NCBI RefSeq assembly: GCF_039645585.1
Contig: NZ_CP147915.1
Span: 806,001-870,000, forward strand
From: Sulfurimonas sp. HSL-1656
GTDB lineage: Bacteria > Campylobacterota > Campylobacteria > Campylobacterales > Sulfurimonadaceae
Direction of reading: 5' to 3'
DNA: 64,000 nt
The translations under genes were made by a program, and so were the position numbers. Below the pieces are notes generated by a model that searched no databases, was not told the origin of the DNA, and saw nothing but the letters and a program-made list of their open reading frames with translations. This document shows, piece after piece, positions 51,374 to 61,222 of the stretch. Numbering within the stretch: the stretch's first letter is position 1; each line of letters opens with the position of its first letter.

Positions 51374-52723
51374 TTAAAACAGGAAGGTTTGCGCCAGGAA
51401 CAGGAAGATAAAAAAGCCGAAAACGTCGGTCGTCGTCGTCAGGAAAATCGACGAGGCGAGGGCGGGATCGATGCCCAGCCGGTGCAGTCCCAGGGGGATG
51501 AGGGTGCCGGCCGTTCCGGCGATGAGCAGGTTGGAAAGCAGGGCCCCCGCGACGATCGCGCTCAGCCGGATGTCGCCGAACCAGAGGTAGACCACGAGCG
51601 CGGCGACGACGGCGATGGAAAGTCCGTTGGCCAGGACGATGAGCGCCTCCCGGCGCACGGCGGCGGAGACCCCCTCGTACTCGATCTCCCCCAGGGCGAT
51701 CTTGCGGATGGTGACGGTCAGCGCCTGCATCCCGGCATTGCCGCCGAGGGCGGCGATAATGGGCAGCAGGGCGGCCAGGGCGATGTAGGAGGCTATTGTC
51801 GCGTCAAAGAGGTTGATGACGGCGGAGGCCGCCAGGATGGCGACGAGGTTGAACAGCAGCCAGATCAGCCGCTGGTGCGCCGCGCGGGAGACCGAACTCT
51901 CTTCGGCCTCGTCGTCGACCCCGGCCAGACCGTAGGCCTGGTCCGTTTCGATCTGGCGGATCATGTCGTAGATATCGTCGTACACGATCCGCCCGATCAG
52001 CTTGCCTTCGCTGTTGACGACGGCGATGATGTTGAGGTCGTACTCCTCGAAAAGCCGGACGACATCCGCAATTGGCGAGGCGGGACGGATGGAGAGGGGG
52101 GCTTTGCGGTCGCCGCGCTGCAGGATCTCCCCGATGGTCGTCGTATCGTCGAAGAGGATCAGGTCGGTGAAGTGCAGGGTCCCGAGCAGCAATCCCTCGA
52201 CATCGGTGACAAAGAGCTTGATGATCGGTGCGGCCGGTTCGTTCTGGCGGAAAAGGCGGATGAGCGTTTTGACGTCGCCGACCGTGTCTGCCGGGTGGGC
52301 GGCCAGGAATTCGCGCTCCATGTAGGCACCGGCCTGGTCCTCTTCGTATTGGGAGAGCTCCAGGACCTCCCGCCGCTCCTCATGGGCCATGAGCGAAAGG
52401 ATACGCTCGGCCAGTGTCGCATCGAGCTGGCGGATATCCTGGATAAGGTCGGTCGCCTCGTCGCTTTCGATCGCTTCGGCGGCCCGGGCAAGCCGGTGCG
52501 GGGGGAGGCGTTCGGCGGCGGCGGCAAACGCTTCGGCGGGGAGCTCGAGCAGCACTTCGCCCAGGTGCTGATGGCTGAGTTTGCTCAGATTTGAAAAGAA
52601 GAGCCCGATGTCGTAGGCATGCAGTTTGACGAGGCTTTTGGCCATGTCGGTGGGGTTGAACCGTTCGTGCCCCCCGGCCACGGCATGGATGCGGTCGACA
52701 TGCTTTTTGATCTTCGGCTTCAT
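51374..52723 (-). CDS. mgtE: Magnesium transporter MgtE
   Basis: 449 residues. The N-terminal helical MgtE domain (about 30-130) is followed by paired CBS domains (about 135-255) and five membrane helices. LPIIAALGGNAGMQALTV is the family signature in the pore region. In known MgtE the cytoplasmic domains bind Mg2+ and close the channel when internal Mg2+ is high. Convergent or divergent partners are not operonic. Confidence 0.94.
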   Translation of the reverse strand: MKPKIKKHVDRIHAVAGGHERFNPTDMAKSLVKLHAYDIGLFFSNLSKLSHQHLGEVLLELPAEAFAAAAERLPPHRLARAAEAIESDEATDLIQDIRQLDATLAERILSLMAHEERREVLELSQYEEDQAGAYMEREFLAAHPADTVGDVKTLIRLFRQNEPAAPIIKLFVTDVEGLLLGTLHFTDLILFDDTTTIGEILQRGDRKAPLSIRPASPIADVVRLFEEYDLNIIAVVNSEGKLIGRIVYDDIYDMIRQIETDQAYGLAGVDDEAEESSVSRAAHQRLIWLLFNLVAILAASAVINLFDATIASYIALAALLPIIAALGGNAGMQALTVTIRKIALGEIEYEGVSAAVRREALIVLANGLSIAVVAALVVYLWFGDIRLSAIVAGALLSNLLIAGTAGTLIPLGLHRLGIDPALASSIFLTTTTDVFGFFIFLFLAQTFLF

Positions 52724-52872
52724 ACGTTAATCGTAGCAAGCGTTCCTGAAAAAGAGGGCGGGTCGTGACGGAAACGCCGAAGATGCCGCTGAAAGAGACC
52801 GAAATGTTGCGCATGTAATGCGGCCGTAACGGGGCTGGGGAATAATCAGACGTTCATGACGTAGGAGTCACC

Positions 52873-54435
52873 ATGCCGCACGCATCGAAAGAAAACCTCT
52901 TTTTTGCCGCCCTTCTGAGTGCCGCGAGCTTGTGGTTCGTCATCTGGGGGATGGGGTATACCTACCACCACCATACGCTTATTTTTCTGCTCGCGACGCT
53001 CTTTATGGTCTTTATGGCGTTCAATATCGGCGGGAACGACGTCGCCAACTCGTTCGGGACCAGCGTCGGTGCCGGCACCCTGTCGATGAAACAGGCGCTG
53101 GTCGTCGCGGGGATTTTCGAAGTGAGCGGCGCGATGATCGCCGGGGGAGAGGTGACCGACACGATCCGTAAGGGGATCGTCGACCTGGGCGGGATCGACG
53201 TCTCGCCGATGGAGTTCGTCTATATCATGATGTCGGCACTGCTCGCGGCCGCGGGGTGGCTGCTGATCGCGACACGGAAGGGGTGGCCTGTTTCGACGAC
53301 CCACTCTATCGTCGGCGGGATCGTCGGCAGCTCCATTGCGCTGGGGATCGTCATCGACGGCGCGGAAACGGCGCTTTCGATGGTGCACTGGCACAAGATC
53401 GGCCTGATCGCGTCGTCGTGGGTGATCTCGCCGCTGCTCGGCGGTCTGCTGGCCTACCTCCTCTACGGCGCGATCAAAACGTACATCCTCGGCTACAACG
53501 AGCGGGCGTCGGAGAGGCTCAGAGCGCTCAAACTGGAGAAGAAGGCGCTGCGCCGGGAGTATGAATCCCAGTACATGGCGATGGCGCCGGAAGCGCGGAT
53601 GGCGGAAGACCTGAAAGTCGTCGAGGATTCCGAGGCGGAGCACGAGGATGACTTCTCCCCTGCGGAAATCGAATCGATCTATTACAAGAAGATGTATGCG
53701 CACCGCAAACGCAAGGAGGAGATCAAGGCGTACCACGCCCTGCAGAACTGGGTCCCGCTGATCGCCGCCTTCGGTTCCATGATCATCACCGGCATGGTCA
53801 TCTTCAAGGGCCTCAAACACATCGACCTCGATTTCTCCACCCTCAACAAGTACCTGATCATGTTCATGATCGCTGCCCTGGTCTGGATGGCGGTCTTTAT
53901 CTATGCGAAGACGATCAAGGGAAAGAACCTGGAAAAGTCCACCTTCATGCTTTTCAGCTGGCTGCAGGTTTTTACGGCGTCGGGGTTCGCCTTCAGCCAC
54001 GGTTCCAATGATATCGCCAATGCCATCGGACCGTTTGCGGCGATTTTGGATGTGCTGCGCACAGGCTCGGTGGCCGGGCAGGCGGCCGTCCCGCCGCTGG
54101 CGATGCTGACGGCGGGGATCGCCATGGTGGGCGGGCTCTGGTTCGTCGGGCGCTTCGTCATCCAGACCGTCGGGCACGATCTGACCAACATGCACCCCGC
54201 ATCGGGCTTTGCCGCCGAACTCTCCGCCAGCGCCGTAATCCTGCTGGCGACGACCTTCGGGATTCCGGTATCGAGTACGCATATCCTCATCGGTGCGGTA
54301 CTGGGGGTCGGGATGGTCAACCGGCAGACGAACTGGGCGCTGATGAAACCCATCGCGCTGGCATGGATCGTAACGCTGCCGATTGCGGCGTTGTTGTCGG
54401 CACTGGTCTTTATGGTTTTGCGGAGTCTGCTGTAA
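52873..54435 (+). CDS. pitA: PiT-family inorganic phosphate transporter
   Basis: 520 residues with about ten membrane helices. Two copies of the PiT motif are present: NIGGNDVANSFGTSVGAGTL and SHGSNDIANAIGPFAA. A soluble, highly charged loop of about 80 residues (about 220-295) separates the halves, as in other PiT proteins. It imports phosphate, probably with a cation. Symbol pitA is used for family, not proven orthology. Confidence 0.92.
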   Translation: MPHASKENLFFAALLSAASLWFVIWGMGYTYHHHTLIFLLATLFMVFMAFNIGGNDVANSFGTSVGAGTLSMKQALVVAGIFEVSGAMIAGGEVTDTIRKGIVDLGGIDVSPMEFVYIMMSALLAAAGWLLIATRKGWPVSTTHSIVGGIVGSSIALGIVIDGAETALSMVHWHKIGLIASSWVISPLLGGLLAYLLYGAIKTYILGYNERASERLRALKLEKKALRREYESQYMAMAPEARMAEDLKVVEDSEAEHEDDFSPAEIESIYYKKMYAHRKRKEEIKAYHALQNWVPLIAAFGSMIITGMVIFKGLKHIDLDFSTLNKYLIMFMIAALVWMAVFIYAKTIKGKNLEKSTFMLFSWLQVFTASGFAFSHGSNDIANAIGPFAAILDVLRTGSVAGQAAVPPLAMLTAGIAMVGGLWFVGRFVIQTVGHDLTNMHPASGFAAELSASAVILLATTFGIPVSSTHILIGAVLGVGMVNRQTNWALMKPIALAWIVTLPIAALLSALVFMVLRSLL

Positions 54436-54530
54436 CGGTAGAAAGGGTGAAAGAAGCGGGGGGATTGTGCTCCTGTCGGCGCCATCGCGGTCGCGCGGCG
54501 TCACTGGAAGCGCTTGTCTCTGGGGCCTGA

Positions 54531-55088
54531 TTACCCGAAAAGTTTTTTCATCGTCGTAAAGAAGATTTTGAAGAGGCCTTTGTTGCCGACCAGGTCGTTG
54601 ATAAACTCGTCGTAGCTTTTTCCTTTCTCTTCGAGGTAGCCGCGCAGGTATTTTTCGGAGCCTTCCACACCGCTCTCGTTCTCGATCTCGACCAGTTTTT
54701 TGTAGATCGGCTCAATGGTTTTGATGACGTTGTCGGGTGCCGCTTTGCGGTAGGCGGTGTAATTGACGATCTCGTTGGTGATCTTGTCCGTTTTCGGTTC
54801 GAAGTCGGTAATGACCCAGTAGTGACGGCCGTCTTTGGCACGGTTTTTAACGACGGCTAAAATGTTGTGCTTACTCTTGATACGGTCCCACATCATTTTG
54901 AAGATGACTTTCGGCATATCCGGATGACGGATCATATTGTGCGGGTGGCCGATGAGCTCGCTCTCTTTGTAGCCCGAGATTTCGACAAAATAGTCGTTCC
55001 CATACTCGATGATCCCCTTGGGATCCGTTTTACTGACAATATATTTTTTCGGGTCCAGATCAATACGATCTTTAACAAAACCTGACAT
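54531..55088 (-). CDS. PAS-domain protein, Aer/CetB-like energy sensor
   Basis: 185 residues from the ATG at 55088. A single PAS domain covers about residues 15-125 with GIIEYGNDYFVEISGY, GHPHNMIRHPDMP and YWVITDFEP, the form found in Aer-type and Campylobacter CetB redox sensors that bind FAD. The C-terminal 60 residues are helical without transmitter or methyl-accepting domain. It would need a partner receptor to signal chemotaxis; none is nearby. It is divergent from the 55213 gene across palindromic sites. Confidence 0.8.
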   Translation of the reverse strand: MSGFVKDRIDLDPKKYIVSKTDPKGIIEYGNDYFVEISGYKESELIGHPHNMIRHPDMPKVIFKMMWDRIKSKHNILAVVKNRAKDGRHYWVITDFEPKTDKITNEIVNYTAYRKAAPDNVIKTIEPIYKKLVEIENESGVEGSEKYLRGYLEEKGKSYDEFINDLVGNKGLFKIFFTTMKKLFG

Positions 55089-55112
55089 CAAATAACCTTT
55101 TTAATAATTTGC

Positions 55113-55154
55113 ACCGTTATTAACGGTTACTGAAAAAGTTTAACGATCGTTAAA
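55113..55154. promoter_or_regulatory. Palindromic operator-like sites between divergent genes
   Basis: ACCGTTATTAACGGT (55113-55127) has 7-bp arms, and TTTAACGATCGTTAAA (55139-55154) is a perfect 16-base palindrome; a third partial TTCAACGTTAAG lies just downstream. All share TTAACG. They sit between the PAS gene and the 55213 gene, as for a regulator of both. Confidence 0.5.
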
Positions 55155-55174
55155 TAAATTCAACGTTAAGCTAG

Positions 55175-55180
55175 TATAAT
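55175..55180 (+). promoter_or_regulatory. -10 box (TATAAT) of the 55213 gene
   Basis: TAGTATAATTG, 33 bases before the ATG and just downstream of the palindromes. Confidence 0.5.
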
Positions 55181-55212
55181 TGTTTCTAATTTGAAACAGA
55201 TGCTAAAGTGAG

Positions 55213-55653
55213 ATGACAAATATGAAAAAAATTGATGCGCTTCAAGTGGTCGCCCAGGCAAAAAAACTGCAGAACGGCGAAATGCAAAAAGTACTGTTGA
55301 TGGTCAAAAAAATCCCGCTTGACGGGGACGAGATTGCGACGAGTTATCTGGAGTGCGGCGTCGACAAAGCGCTGCGCGACGATGAAGAGGGGCTGAAAAA
55401 ACTGGTGGGCGCTTCACTCATTGAAGAGATCGAAGAGCTGCATAAGCAGTGGCATGAGGAGTACTACAAGATTTATGAACTCTACCAGAAGGAGAAGGGG
55501 CTGGTTTCGAAACTTTTCGGCAGCCAGCCGAAACTGTCCGAACTGGACCAGGAGAAGGTGATGAATTACAGCAACGACCTCAAAGAGCTGACGCGCAAGA
55601 TCATCTACAAGCTCGAAGCGGCCGAGGGGCGTCTGAAACTGCTGCGGGGGTAA
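55213..55653 (+). CDS. Hypothetical acidic helical protein
   Basis: 146 residues, Lys/Glu-rich and almost entirely helical, with no signal peptide. No domain is recognised. It has a single promoter with strong TATAAT and palindromic operators, so it is probably regulated. The PAS gene across the operators may share its signal. It ends 20 bases before the cysS stop. Confidence 0.65.
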   Translation: MTNMKKIDALQVVAQAKKLQNGEMQKVLLMVKKIPLDGDEIATSYLECGVDKALRDDEEGLKKLVGASLIEEIEELHKQWHEEYYKIYELYQKEKGLVSKLFGSQPKLSELDQEKVMNYSNDLKELTRKIIYKLEAAEGRLKLLRG

Positions 55654-55672
55654 GCGCCGCCGTGTCGGGCCG

Positions 55673-57073
55673 CTATTCCGTTTTTTCCCAGAAGGTCCCC
55701 TGCGGGGTGTCCATCAGCTGAACCCCCAGGGCGCTGATCTCGTTCCGGAGCGCGTCCGAACGTTCAAAGTCCTTCGCCTGCTTGGCTTCGTTGCGCGCCG
55801 AGATAAGCCCCTCGATTTTTGCTTTCGTCTCTTCATCGATCCCATGCTGGAAATACGCGTAGGGGTTCAGCGTCCCGAAACCGAGGAGCGATTCGACATA
55901 GGCGAGGTCGGCCAGCACTTTGCGTTTGAAGCCTTTGTCTTTCGGATTGGCATCGAGCCCCTCGTTTGCCGCGGCCATCATCTCATCGAGCAGCGCCAGG
56001 GCTTTTGAGATATTGAGGTCATCCCCCAGCGCTTCGAGCAGTGCAGCCTGGAACGGCGTCTTCTCCTCGACCGCTTTCATGCCGAAGAGGCGTTTTTTCA
56101 GGCGGTAGAGACGGTCGAGCCGTTTTTTCGCGGCCAGCAGGTCTTCTTCGTTGAAATTGAAGTCGCTGCGGTAGTGGGTGCCGAGCAGGAAGAAGCGGAG
56201 CACTTCGCCGCTGTAGGCTTTCAGCGCATCCTTGATGAAGAAGCTGTTGCCGAGGCTTTTGCTCATCTTCTCGCCGCCCACGGTGACAAAGCCGTTGTGC
56301 ATCCAGTAGCGTGCCAGTTCGTGTCCCGTGGCGCAGCGGGTCTGTGCGGCCTCGTTCTCGTGGTGAGGGAAGAGCAGGTCGGCCCCGCCGCCGTGGATGT
56401 CGATGGCGTATTCCATGTGGGTGCTGAGGTGTTTTTCGATCATCGCCGAGCACTCCGTATGCCACCCCGGGCGTCCTCTTCCGAAGGGAGAGTCGAAAGC
56501 GACGGCGTCGTCCTGTACCCCTTTCCATAGCGCGAAATCCGCCGGATGGCGTTTCTCCCCGTAGCTCTCGACGCGCTGCTGGGTATCGGCCTCGTCCTGG
56601 CGCCGGTTGGAGATGCTGAGATACCCGTTGTCGCTCCCCGTATCGAAATAGACGTCGCCGTTGCTCGTCTGGTAGGCGTGGCCGGTGTCGAGCAGTCTCT
56701 GGATGAGGTCGAACATCGCCTCGAGGGATTCGGTCGCCTTGGGTTCCAGGGTGGGGCGCTGTACCCCCAGTGCGCTCATATCGCGGTGGTAGGCTTCGGT
56801 ATAGGTGTCGGTCAGCTCCGTGATGGAGATGCCCGCTTCGCGGGATTTGTTGATGATCTTGTCATCGATATCGGTGATGTTGCGGGCATAGGTGACATCG
56901 TAGCCTTCGGCTTCAAGCACGCGGCGAAGCAGGTCGAAGACGAGGGCGCTCTTGGCATGGCCCAGGTGGGCGTCGTCGTAGACGGTCGGGCCGCAGACAT
57001 AAAGCGATACTTTGCCCGGGATCAGCGGCTCGAAGCGGCGTTTGGTCTTGGTGACACTGTCAAATATATGCAT
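55673..57073 (-). CDS. cysS: Cysteinyl-tRNA synthetase
   Basis: 466 residues. The class I HIGH motif is DDAHLGHAKSALVFD, the KMSKS motif is KMSKSLGNS, and the zinc ligands include Cys in YVCGPTVYD and HHENEAAQTRCATG. It attaches cysteine to tRNA-Cys. The start overlaps the end of murJ by 14 bases, so both are translated together. Confidence 0.96.
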   Translation of the reverse strand: MHIFDSVTKTKRRFEPLIPGKVSLYVCGPTVYDDAHLGHAKSALVFDLLRRVLEAEGYDVTYARNITDIDDKIINKSREAGISITELTDTYTEAYHRDMSALGVQRPTLEPKATESLEAMFDLIQRLLDTGHAYQTSNGDVYFDTGSDNGYLSISNRRQDEADTQQRVESYGEKRHPADFALWKGVQDDAVAFDSPFGRGRPGWHTECSAMIEKHLSTHMEYAIDIHGGGADLLFPHHENEAAQTRCATGHELARYWMHNGFVTVGGEKMSKSLGNSFFIKDALKAYSGEVLRFFLLGTHYRSDFNFNEEDLLAAKKRLDRLYRLKKRLFGMKAVEEKTPFQAALLEALGDDLNISKALALLDEMMAAANEGLDANPKDKGFKRKVLADLAYVESLLGFGTLNPYAYFQHGIDEETKAKIEGLISARNEAKQAKDFERSDALRNEISALGVQLMDTPQGTFWEKTE

Positions 57074-58466
57074 GCATCAGCTCCTTGAATGCGAGGACGG
57101 CCAGGGTGAAGAGTGCGACGGCAAACAGCCACCGGAGCCCGTTTTTCGGGCGAATTATAGCAGATACGTGTGCCCGTCCCACGGCCCGCAGCGTGGCCGC
57201 GAGGGCGACGGTGCCGCCGAGCGACGAGGCCAGGGCCAGCCCCGCGCCGCCGAGGGGGGCGATAAGCGCCAGGGAGAGCAGCACGTTCGTCCCCAGGCTC
57301 CAGGTCGCGATCTTCGCCGCTTCACCCTGCCGGCGCTGGGCGTAGAGCCAGAGCGAAAAGAGCTTGCCCAGACCGAAGGGGATGAGACCGATGAGGTACA
57401 TCTGCAGGATCAGGGCCGTCGCAGCCGTGTTGTCAGCGGTAAACGCCCCGCGTTCGAAGAGCAGTTGCGTGATTTCTTCGGCCAGGACGATCCCGCCGAC
57501 GGCCGAGAAGCTGAGCAGGTAGAGGAGGAACCAGAACGCCTTGGCCAGCATGGTGTGCGCCTGCGCCTCGTTGTCGTGTTTGAGGTGGCGGGAGATCCTG
57601 GGGAAAAGGGCGATCGATGTGGCGATGGCAAAGAGCGCCAGCGGCAGCTGGAAGACGCGGTTGGCGTAGTAGAGGTAGCTGATCACCCCGGCGCTGAGGA
57701 AACTGGCGAGCCAGGTGTCGAGGAACGCGGCAATCTGCGCCGTCGAATTTCCCCAGACCGCGGGGAAGAACTCGCGGGTGAAACGGCGGGTCTCCTCCCT
57801 GATCCTGGCGGCTTTGCGGCCGTAGTAGCGGATGCCGCCCCCGATGAGGCGGTGGAGGTTCAGGCCGCGGATGGCCAGCAGGTGCACGAAGAGCTGGGCA
57901 AAGCCGCCGAGGACGACCCCGTAGCTCAGATAGAGCACCACGGTCTCATCGCTGCCGTCACGGGCGAGCAGCAGGGCGATGATCAGGGCGATATTGAGCA
58001 GGCCGGTCGCAAAAGCCGTGGTGGCAAAGTGGTTTTTGTACTGCAAGAAGGTGCTCAGAAAGGTGACGGCGAAGATCAGCGGCAGGTAGAAGAAGTTGAT
58101 GGCGACGTAGGGGGCGGCCATCTGCACCGTCTGCGCGTCGAACCCCAGGGCGATCACCTTGGCCGCGAGGGCGGGAAAGAGGTTGACCGCGAGGGTCATC
58201 AGCAAAATGATGCCCAGGAAGACAAGGAAGATGTGGACCGAGAAGACCGCTTTGTGCTTCGAACGGGTAAAGGCGGGGAGGAAGGACTGTGTGAAGGCCC
58301 CCTCCGCAAAAATACGCCGGAAAAGGTTTGGGAGTTTGAAGGCGATAAAGAAGATGTCGCTGTAGATATTCGCGCCCAGTACCGACGCGGTGAGCAGATC
58401 GCGGGCAAAGCCGAGGATGCGCGAAAAGAGGATGCCGAAACTGTTGGTAAAAATGGATTTAAACAT
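57060..58466 (-). CDS. murJ: Lipid II flippase MurJ (MviN)
   Basis: 468 residues with about 14 membrane helices; typical MviN segments include FSRILGFARDLLTAS and RRIFAEGAFTQSFLPAF at the start. It flips lipid-linked peptidoglycan precursor to the outer face of the inner membrane. A GGGGGGAACAGG region precedes the ATG. It is upstream of and overlaps cysS. Confidence 0.93.
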   Translation of the reverse strand: MFKSIFTNSFGILFSRILGFARDLLTASVLGANIYSDIFFIAFKLPNLFRRIFAEGAFTQSFLPAFTRSKHKAVFSVHIFLVFLGIILLMTLAVNLFPALAAKVIALGFDAQTVQMAAPYVAINFFYLPLIFAVTFLSTFLQYKNHFATTAFATGLLNIALIIALLLARDGSDETVVLYLSYGVVLGGFAQLFVHLLAIRGLNLHRLIGGGIRYYGRKAARIREETRRFTREFFPAVWGNSTAQIAAFLDTWLASFLSAGVISYLYYANRVFQLPLALFAIATSIALFPRISRHLKHDNEAQAHTMLAKAFWFLLYLLSFSAVGGIVLAEEITQLLFERGAFTADNTAATALILQMYLIGLIPFGLGKLFSLWLYAQRRQGEAAKIATWSLGTNVLLSLALIAPLGGAGLALASSLGGTVALAATLRAVGRAHVSAIIRPKNGLRWLFAVALFTLAVLAFKELMHAYI

Positions 58467-58673
58467 CCTGTTCCCCCCGGCAGGTCTGCGGCGCGTATCG
58501 TCTGTTCATCATGGTTGGAACTCCCTCTTATAAGCAGGGATTCTAGCACAGGGGAACCCAAAAATATCACCTGGGGAGCGGAAGGATCACATAAATATCA
58601 CAATAAACAAATTAACACAGAATTAACGCTTTTCTCTTAATATGCGCTTTGATTTTGATATTAGGAGATGTTA

Positions 58674-60539
58674 GTGAATGTTATTTTAAGAAAGAGTCTG
58701 CTTTTGCTGGGGCTGCTGGTCACCCTTGCAGAGGCGGAAGATACCTATTTTACGTCCTATCACTTTATGGGCTCGGGCAACTGTATACGCTGCCACAACG
58801 GCATGACGGACAGTTACGGCAACGATATGTCGATCGAGACGGCGTGGTCCTCCACGATGATGGCCAACTCCTCCAAAGACCCGATGTGGCGGGCGAAAGT
58901 TCGCAGCGAGATCAACCGCAACCCGCACCTGGAGGGGGTGATCAACGATAAGTGTACACGCTGCCACGCCCCGATGGCGAATGTCGAGGCGCACGGCTCC
59001 GGCGATGATGTCGCGATCTTCGGCAACGGCTTTCTGAACCCGAAAAACGCGCACCATGATGAGGCCCTGAACGGGGTGAGCTGTACGCTCTGCCACCAGC
59101 TCAAGGACAACGGCAGCCTGGGAACGCTTTCAGGCATGTCCGGCGGTTACGAGGTCGACGACAGCCGCACCATCTACGGGCAGTACGGCGACGTCTTTGC
59201 CGGTCCGATGATGAATAACCTCAACTATACGATCCGCCAGAGCGACCACATCAGTGCTTCGAAAATGTGCGCGACCTGCCACAACCTGAAAACGCCCTAC
59301 GTCGACGAGAACGGCAACGTGCTCAGCACGACGTCCGAGAGCGAGTTCCCGGAGCAGATGCCCTACAGCGAATGGGAACACAGCAGCTACGCCCAGAGCA
59401 AAAGCTGCCAGGATTGCCATATGAAGCGGGTCGACGGCGTGCGTATCTCGATGCGCCCGAACTGGGCGAATACGCCGCGCGACGGTTTTGCGCAGCATAT
59501 GTTCGTCGGCGGCAACGTGCTGCTGCTGGACATTCTGAAAAATAACAAAAGCGCGCTGGAAGTGACGGCGAACAACTTCGACAACACGATCGCCAAGGCG
59601 GGCGAAATGCTCAAAAGCGCCGCCGCCATCGAGGTACTCCAGTCGTCACTGCAGCAGGGCACCCTGGACGTGGCGCTCAGGATCAGCAGCACGACGGGGC
59701 ACAAGCTCCCGACCAGCTTCCCCTCACGCCGTGCGTTTGTACACTTCAAAGTGACGAATGCCGCGGGCAGCGTCGTCTTCGAATCGGGCCGGGTCAACGC
59801 CGACGGCAGCATCGAAGGCGCGGACGCGGACGGCGACGCTTCGGCCTACGAGCCGCATTACGACGTCATCACCTCGGCCGACCAGGTCCAGATCTACGAG
59901 ACGATCATGCAGAACAATCTCGGTGATGTTACCTATACGCTGCTGCGCGGCATGGGGTATAAAAAAGACAACCGCATCCTGCCCGCAGGCTTTAACAAAG
60001 CGACCGCCTCTGCGGATATCCGCGTGCACGGCGCGGCGGAAAACGACGCCGATTTCATCGGCGGAAGCGACACGCTCTCCTACCGTGTCAGCGGGTTGCC
60101 GGAGGGCAGCTACCGCGTGGAGGCGGAGCTGCTTTACCAGCCGGTCTCCTACGCCTTTGCCCAGGATATGTTCAGCGACAGCTCCGCGGAAGCGTCGGCA
60201 TTCCGGTCGATGTACGATGCGTCGGCGATGAAAACGGCGCAGATCGCGGCGGCAACGTTTGCGGTAGAGGGGAGCGGGAGCGCGCCGCTTGCGGCCTGCA
60301 GCGACGGTATCGACAACGACGGCGACGGCCTGGCGGACCTGGCAGACGCGGGGTGTGCCGACAGTGCGGACGATGACGAGACCGACACGGTCACACCGGT
60401 AACGCCCGAACCGCTCCCGGAGTGCAGCGACGGCATCGACAACGACGGCGACGGGAAGGTCGACATGCAGGACCCCAGCTGTTCGGATGCCTCCGACAAC
60501 GACGAAACCTACCCGCTGAAACGCCGCGGCGGAAAATAG
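58674..60539 (+). CDS. Multihaem cytochrome c (five CxxCH) with acidic C-terminal repeats
   Basis: About 621 residues from the GTG at 58674; an ATG at 58668 touches the AGGAG site, while the GTG is spaced 6 bases. Signal peptide, then five haem motifs in the first 260 residues: CIRCH, CTRCH, CTLCH, CATCH, CQDCH, the spacing of a cytochrome c-554/NrfB-like electron carrier. After a beta-rich middle, the C-terminus has two [11 protein letters not shown] repeats, each with clustered Asp/Asn of the kind that bind calcium, and a basic tail KRRGGK. No anchor is seen. A secreted or surface electron carrier is likely. Confidence 0.85.
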   Translation: MNVILRKSLLLLGLLVTLAEAEDTYFTSYHFMGSGNCIRCHNGMTDSYGNDMSIETAWSSTMMANSSKDPMWRAKVRSEINRNPHLEGVINDKCTRCHAPMANVEAHGSGDDVAIFGNGFLNPKNAHHDEALNGVSCTLCHQLKDNGSLGTLSGMSGGYEVDDSRTIYGQYGDVFAGPMMNNLNYTIRQSDHISASKMCATCHNLKTPYVDENGNVLSTTSESEFPEQMPYSEWEHSSYAQSKSCQDCHMKRVDGVRISMRPNWANTPRDGFAQHMFVGGNVLLLDILKNNKSALEVTANNFDNTIAKAGEMLKSAAAIEVLQSSLQQGTLDVALRISSTTGHKLPTSFPSRRAFVHFKVTNAAGSVVFESGRVNADGSIEGADADGDASAYEPHYDVITSADQVQIYETIMQNNLGDVTYTLLRGMGYKKDNRILPAGFNKATASADIRVHGAAENDADFIGGSDTLSYRVSGLPEGSYRVEAELLYQPVSYAFAQDMFSDSSAEASAFRSMYDASAMKTAQIAAATFAVEGSGSAPLAACSDGIDNDGDGLADLADAGCADSADDDETDTVTPVTPEPLPECSDGIDNDGDGKVDMQDPSCSDASDNDETYPLKRRGGK

Positions 60540-60650
60540 ACGCAGCGCACCTTCCGGCGCCCGGAGGCCCTGTTGAGGGCCCTTCCCCTTTTACACAACT
60601 TTAACCCCCTTTGCATTACAATAACAACCAAATTGGCTGCAGGAGCGGGG

Positions 60651-61214
60651 ATGATCGTCGGGATTGAAGGCGCGGTAGAACACAAAGAACCAACAGTGGT
60701 GCACCTGAACGTTTCGGGCCTGATCTACGAGGTCTTCATTTCGCTTCAGACCTACGGCGCCATCCGCGAATCCAGGGTCAAACTCCACACCTCCCACATT
60801 ATCCGCGAAGATGCCCAGCTGCTGTTCGGTTTTTTTGAGAAGAGCGAAAAGGTGCTTTTCGAACGGCTCATCAAGATCAACGGCGTCGGCCCCAAGGTCG
60901 CGCAGGCGATCTGTTCGACCTTCACGCCGGCGCAGTTCGGGCAGGTGATCGCGGCCAGCGACATCGCCCAGCTCAAGCGCGTGCCCGGGATCGGCCCCAA
61001 GAGTGCAGGGCGGATCCTCGTGGAGCTGGCCGGCTTCGACATCGAGCTGACCGCCGGGCACGCGGCCGCCCCGGCCGCCTCCGGCGAAGCGGCACAGGCC
61101 CTGGAATCCCTGGGCTTCAAGAAAGAGGAAGTGGCCAAAGCCCTGGCCAAATGCGAAAGCACCGAGACTTCCGCCCTCGTCAAAGAGGCGCTCAAACTAC
61201 TTCAGAAACTGTAA
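60651..61214 (+). CDS. ruvA: Holliday junction DNA helicase subunit RuvA
   Basis: 187 residues from the ATG at 60651 with AGGAG upstream. The N-terminal OB-fold domain ([11 protein letters not shown]) precedes helix-hairpin-helix motifs ([24 protein letters not shown]) and the C-terminal domain III ([16 protein letters not shown]) that binds RuvB. It positions RuvB at Holliday junctions. A TACAAT -10 box lies about 30 bases upstream. ddl begins 8 bases after its stop. Confidence 0.95.
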   Translation: MIVGIEGAVEHKEPTVVHLNVSGLIYEVFISLQTYGAIRESRVKLHTSHIIREDAQLLFGFFEKSEKVLFERLIKINGVGPKVAQAICSTFTPAQFGQVIAASDIAQLKRVPGIGPKSAGRILVELAGFDIELTAGHAAAPAASGEAAQALESLGFKKEEVAKALAKCESTETSALVKEALKLLQKL

Positions 61215-61222
61215 GGATCACC

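Noticed and set aside
51338-52594. 418-codon plus-strand ORF opposite mgtE
   Set aside because: Antisense shadow; low-complexity, rich in Asp, Gly and Arg, with no motif, whereas mgtE on the other strand has full domains.
52846-54504. 552-codon minus-strand ORF opposite the phosphate transporter
   Set aside because: Antisense shadow of a GC-rich gene; His/Arg/Asp-rich and without domains.
57012-58640. 542-codon plus-strand ORF opposite murJ
   Set aside because: Shadow ORF; sequence is Glu/Gly/Asp-rich without hydrophobic core.
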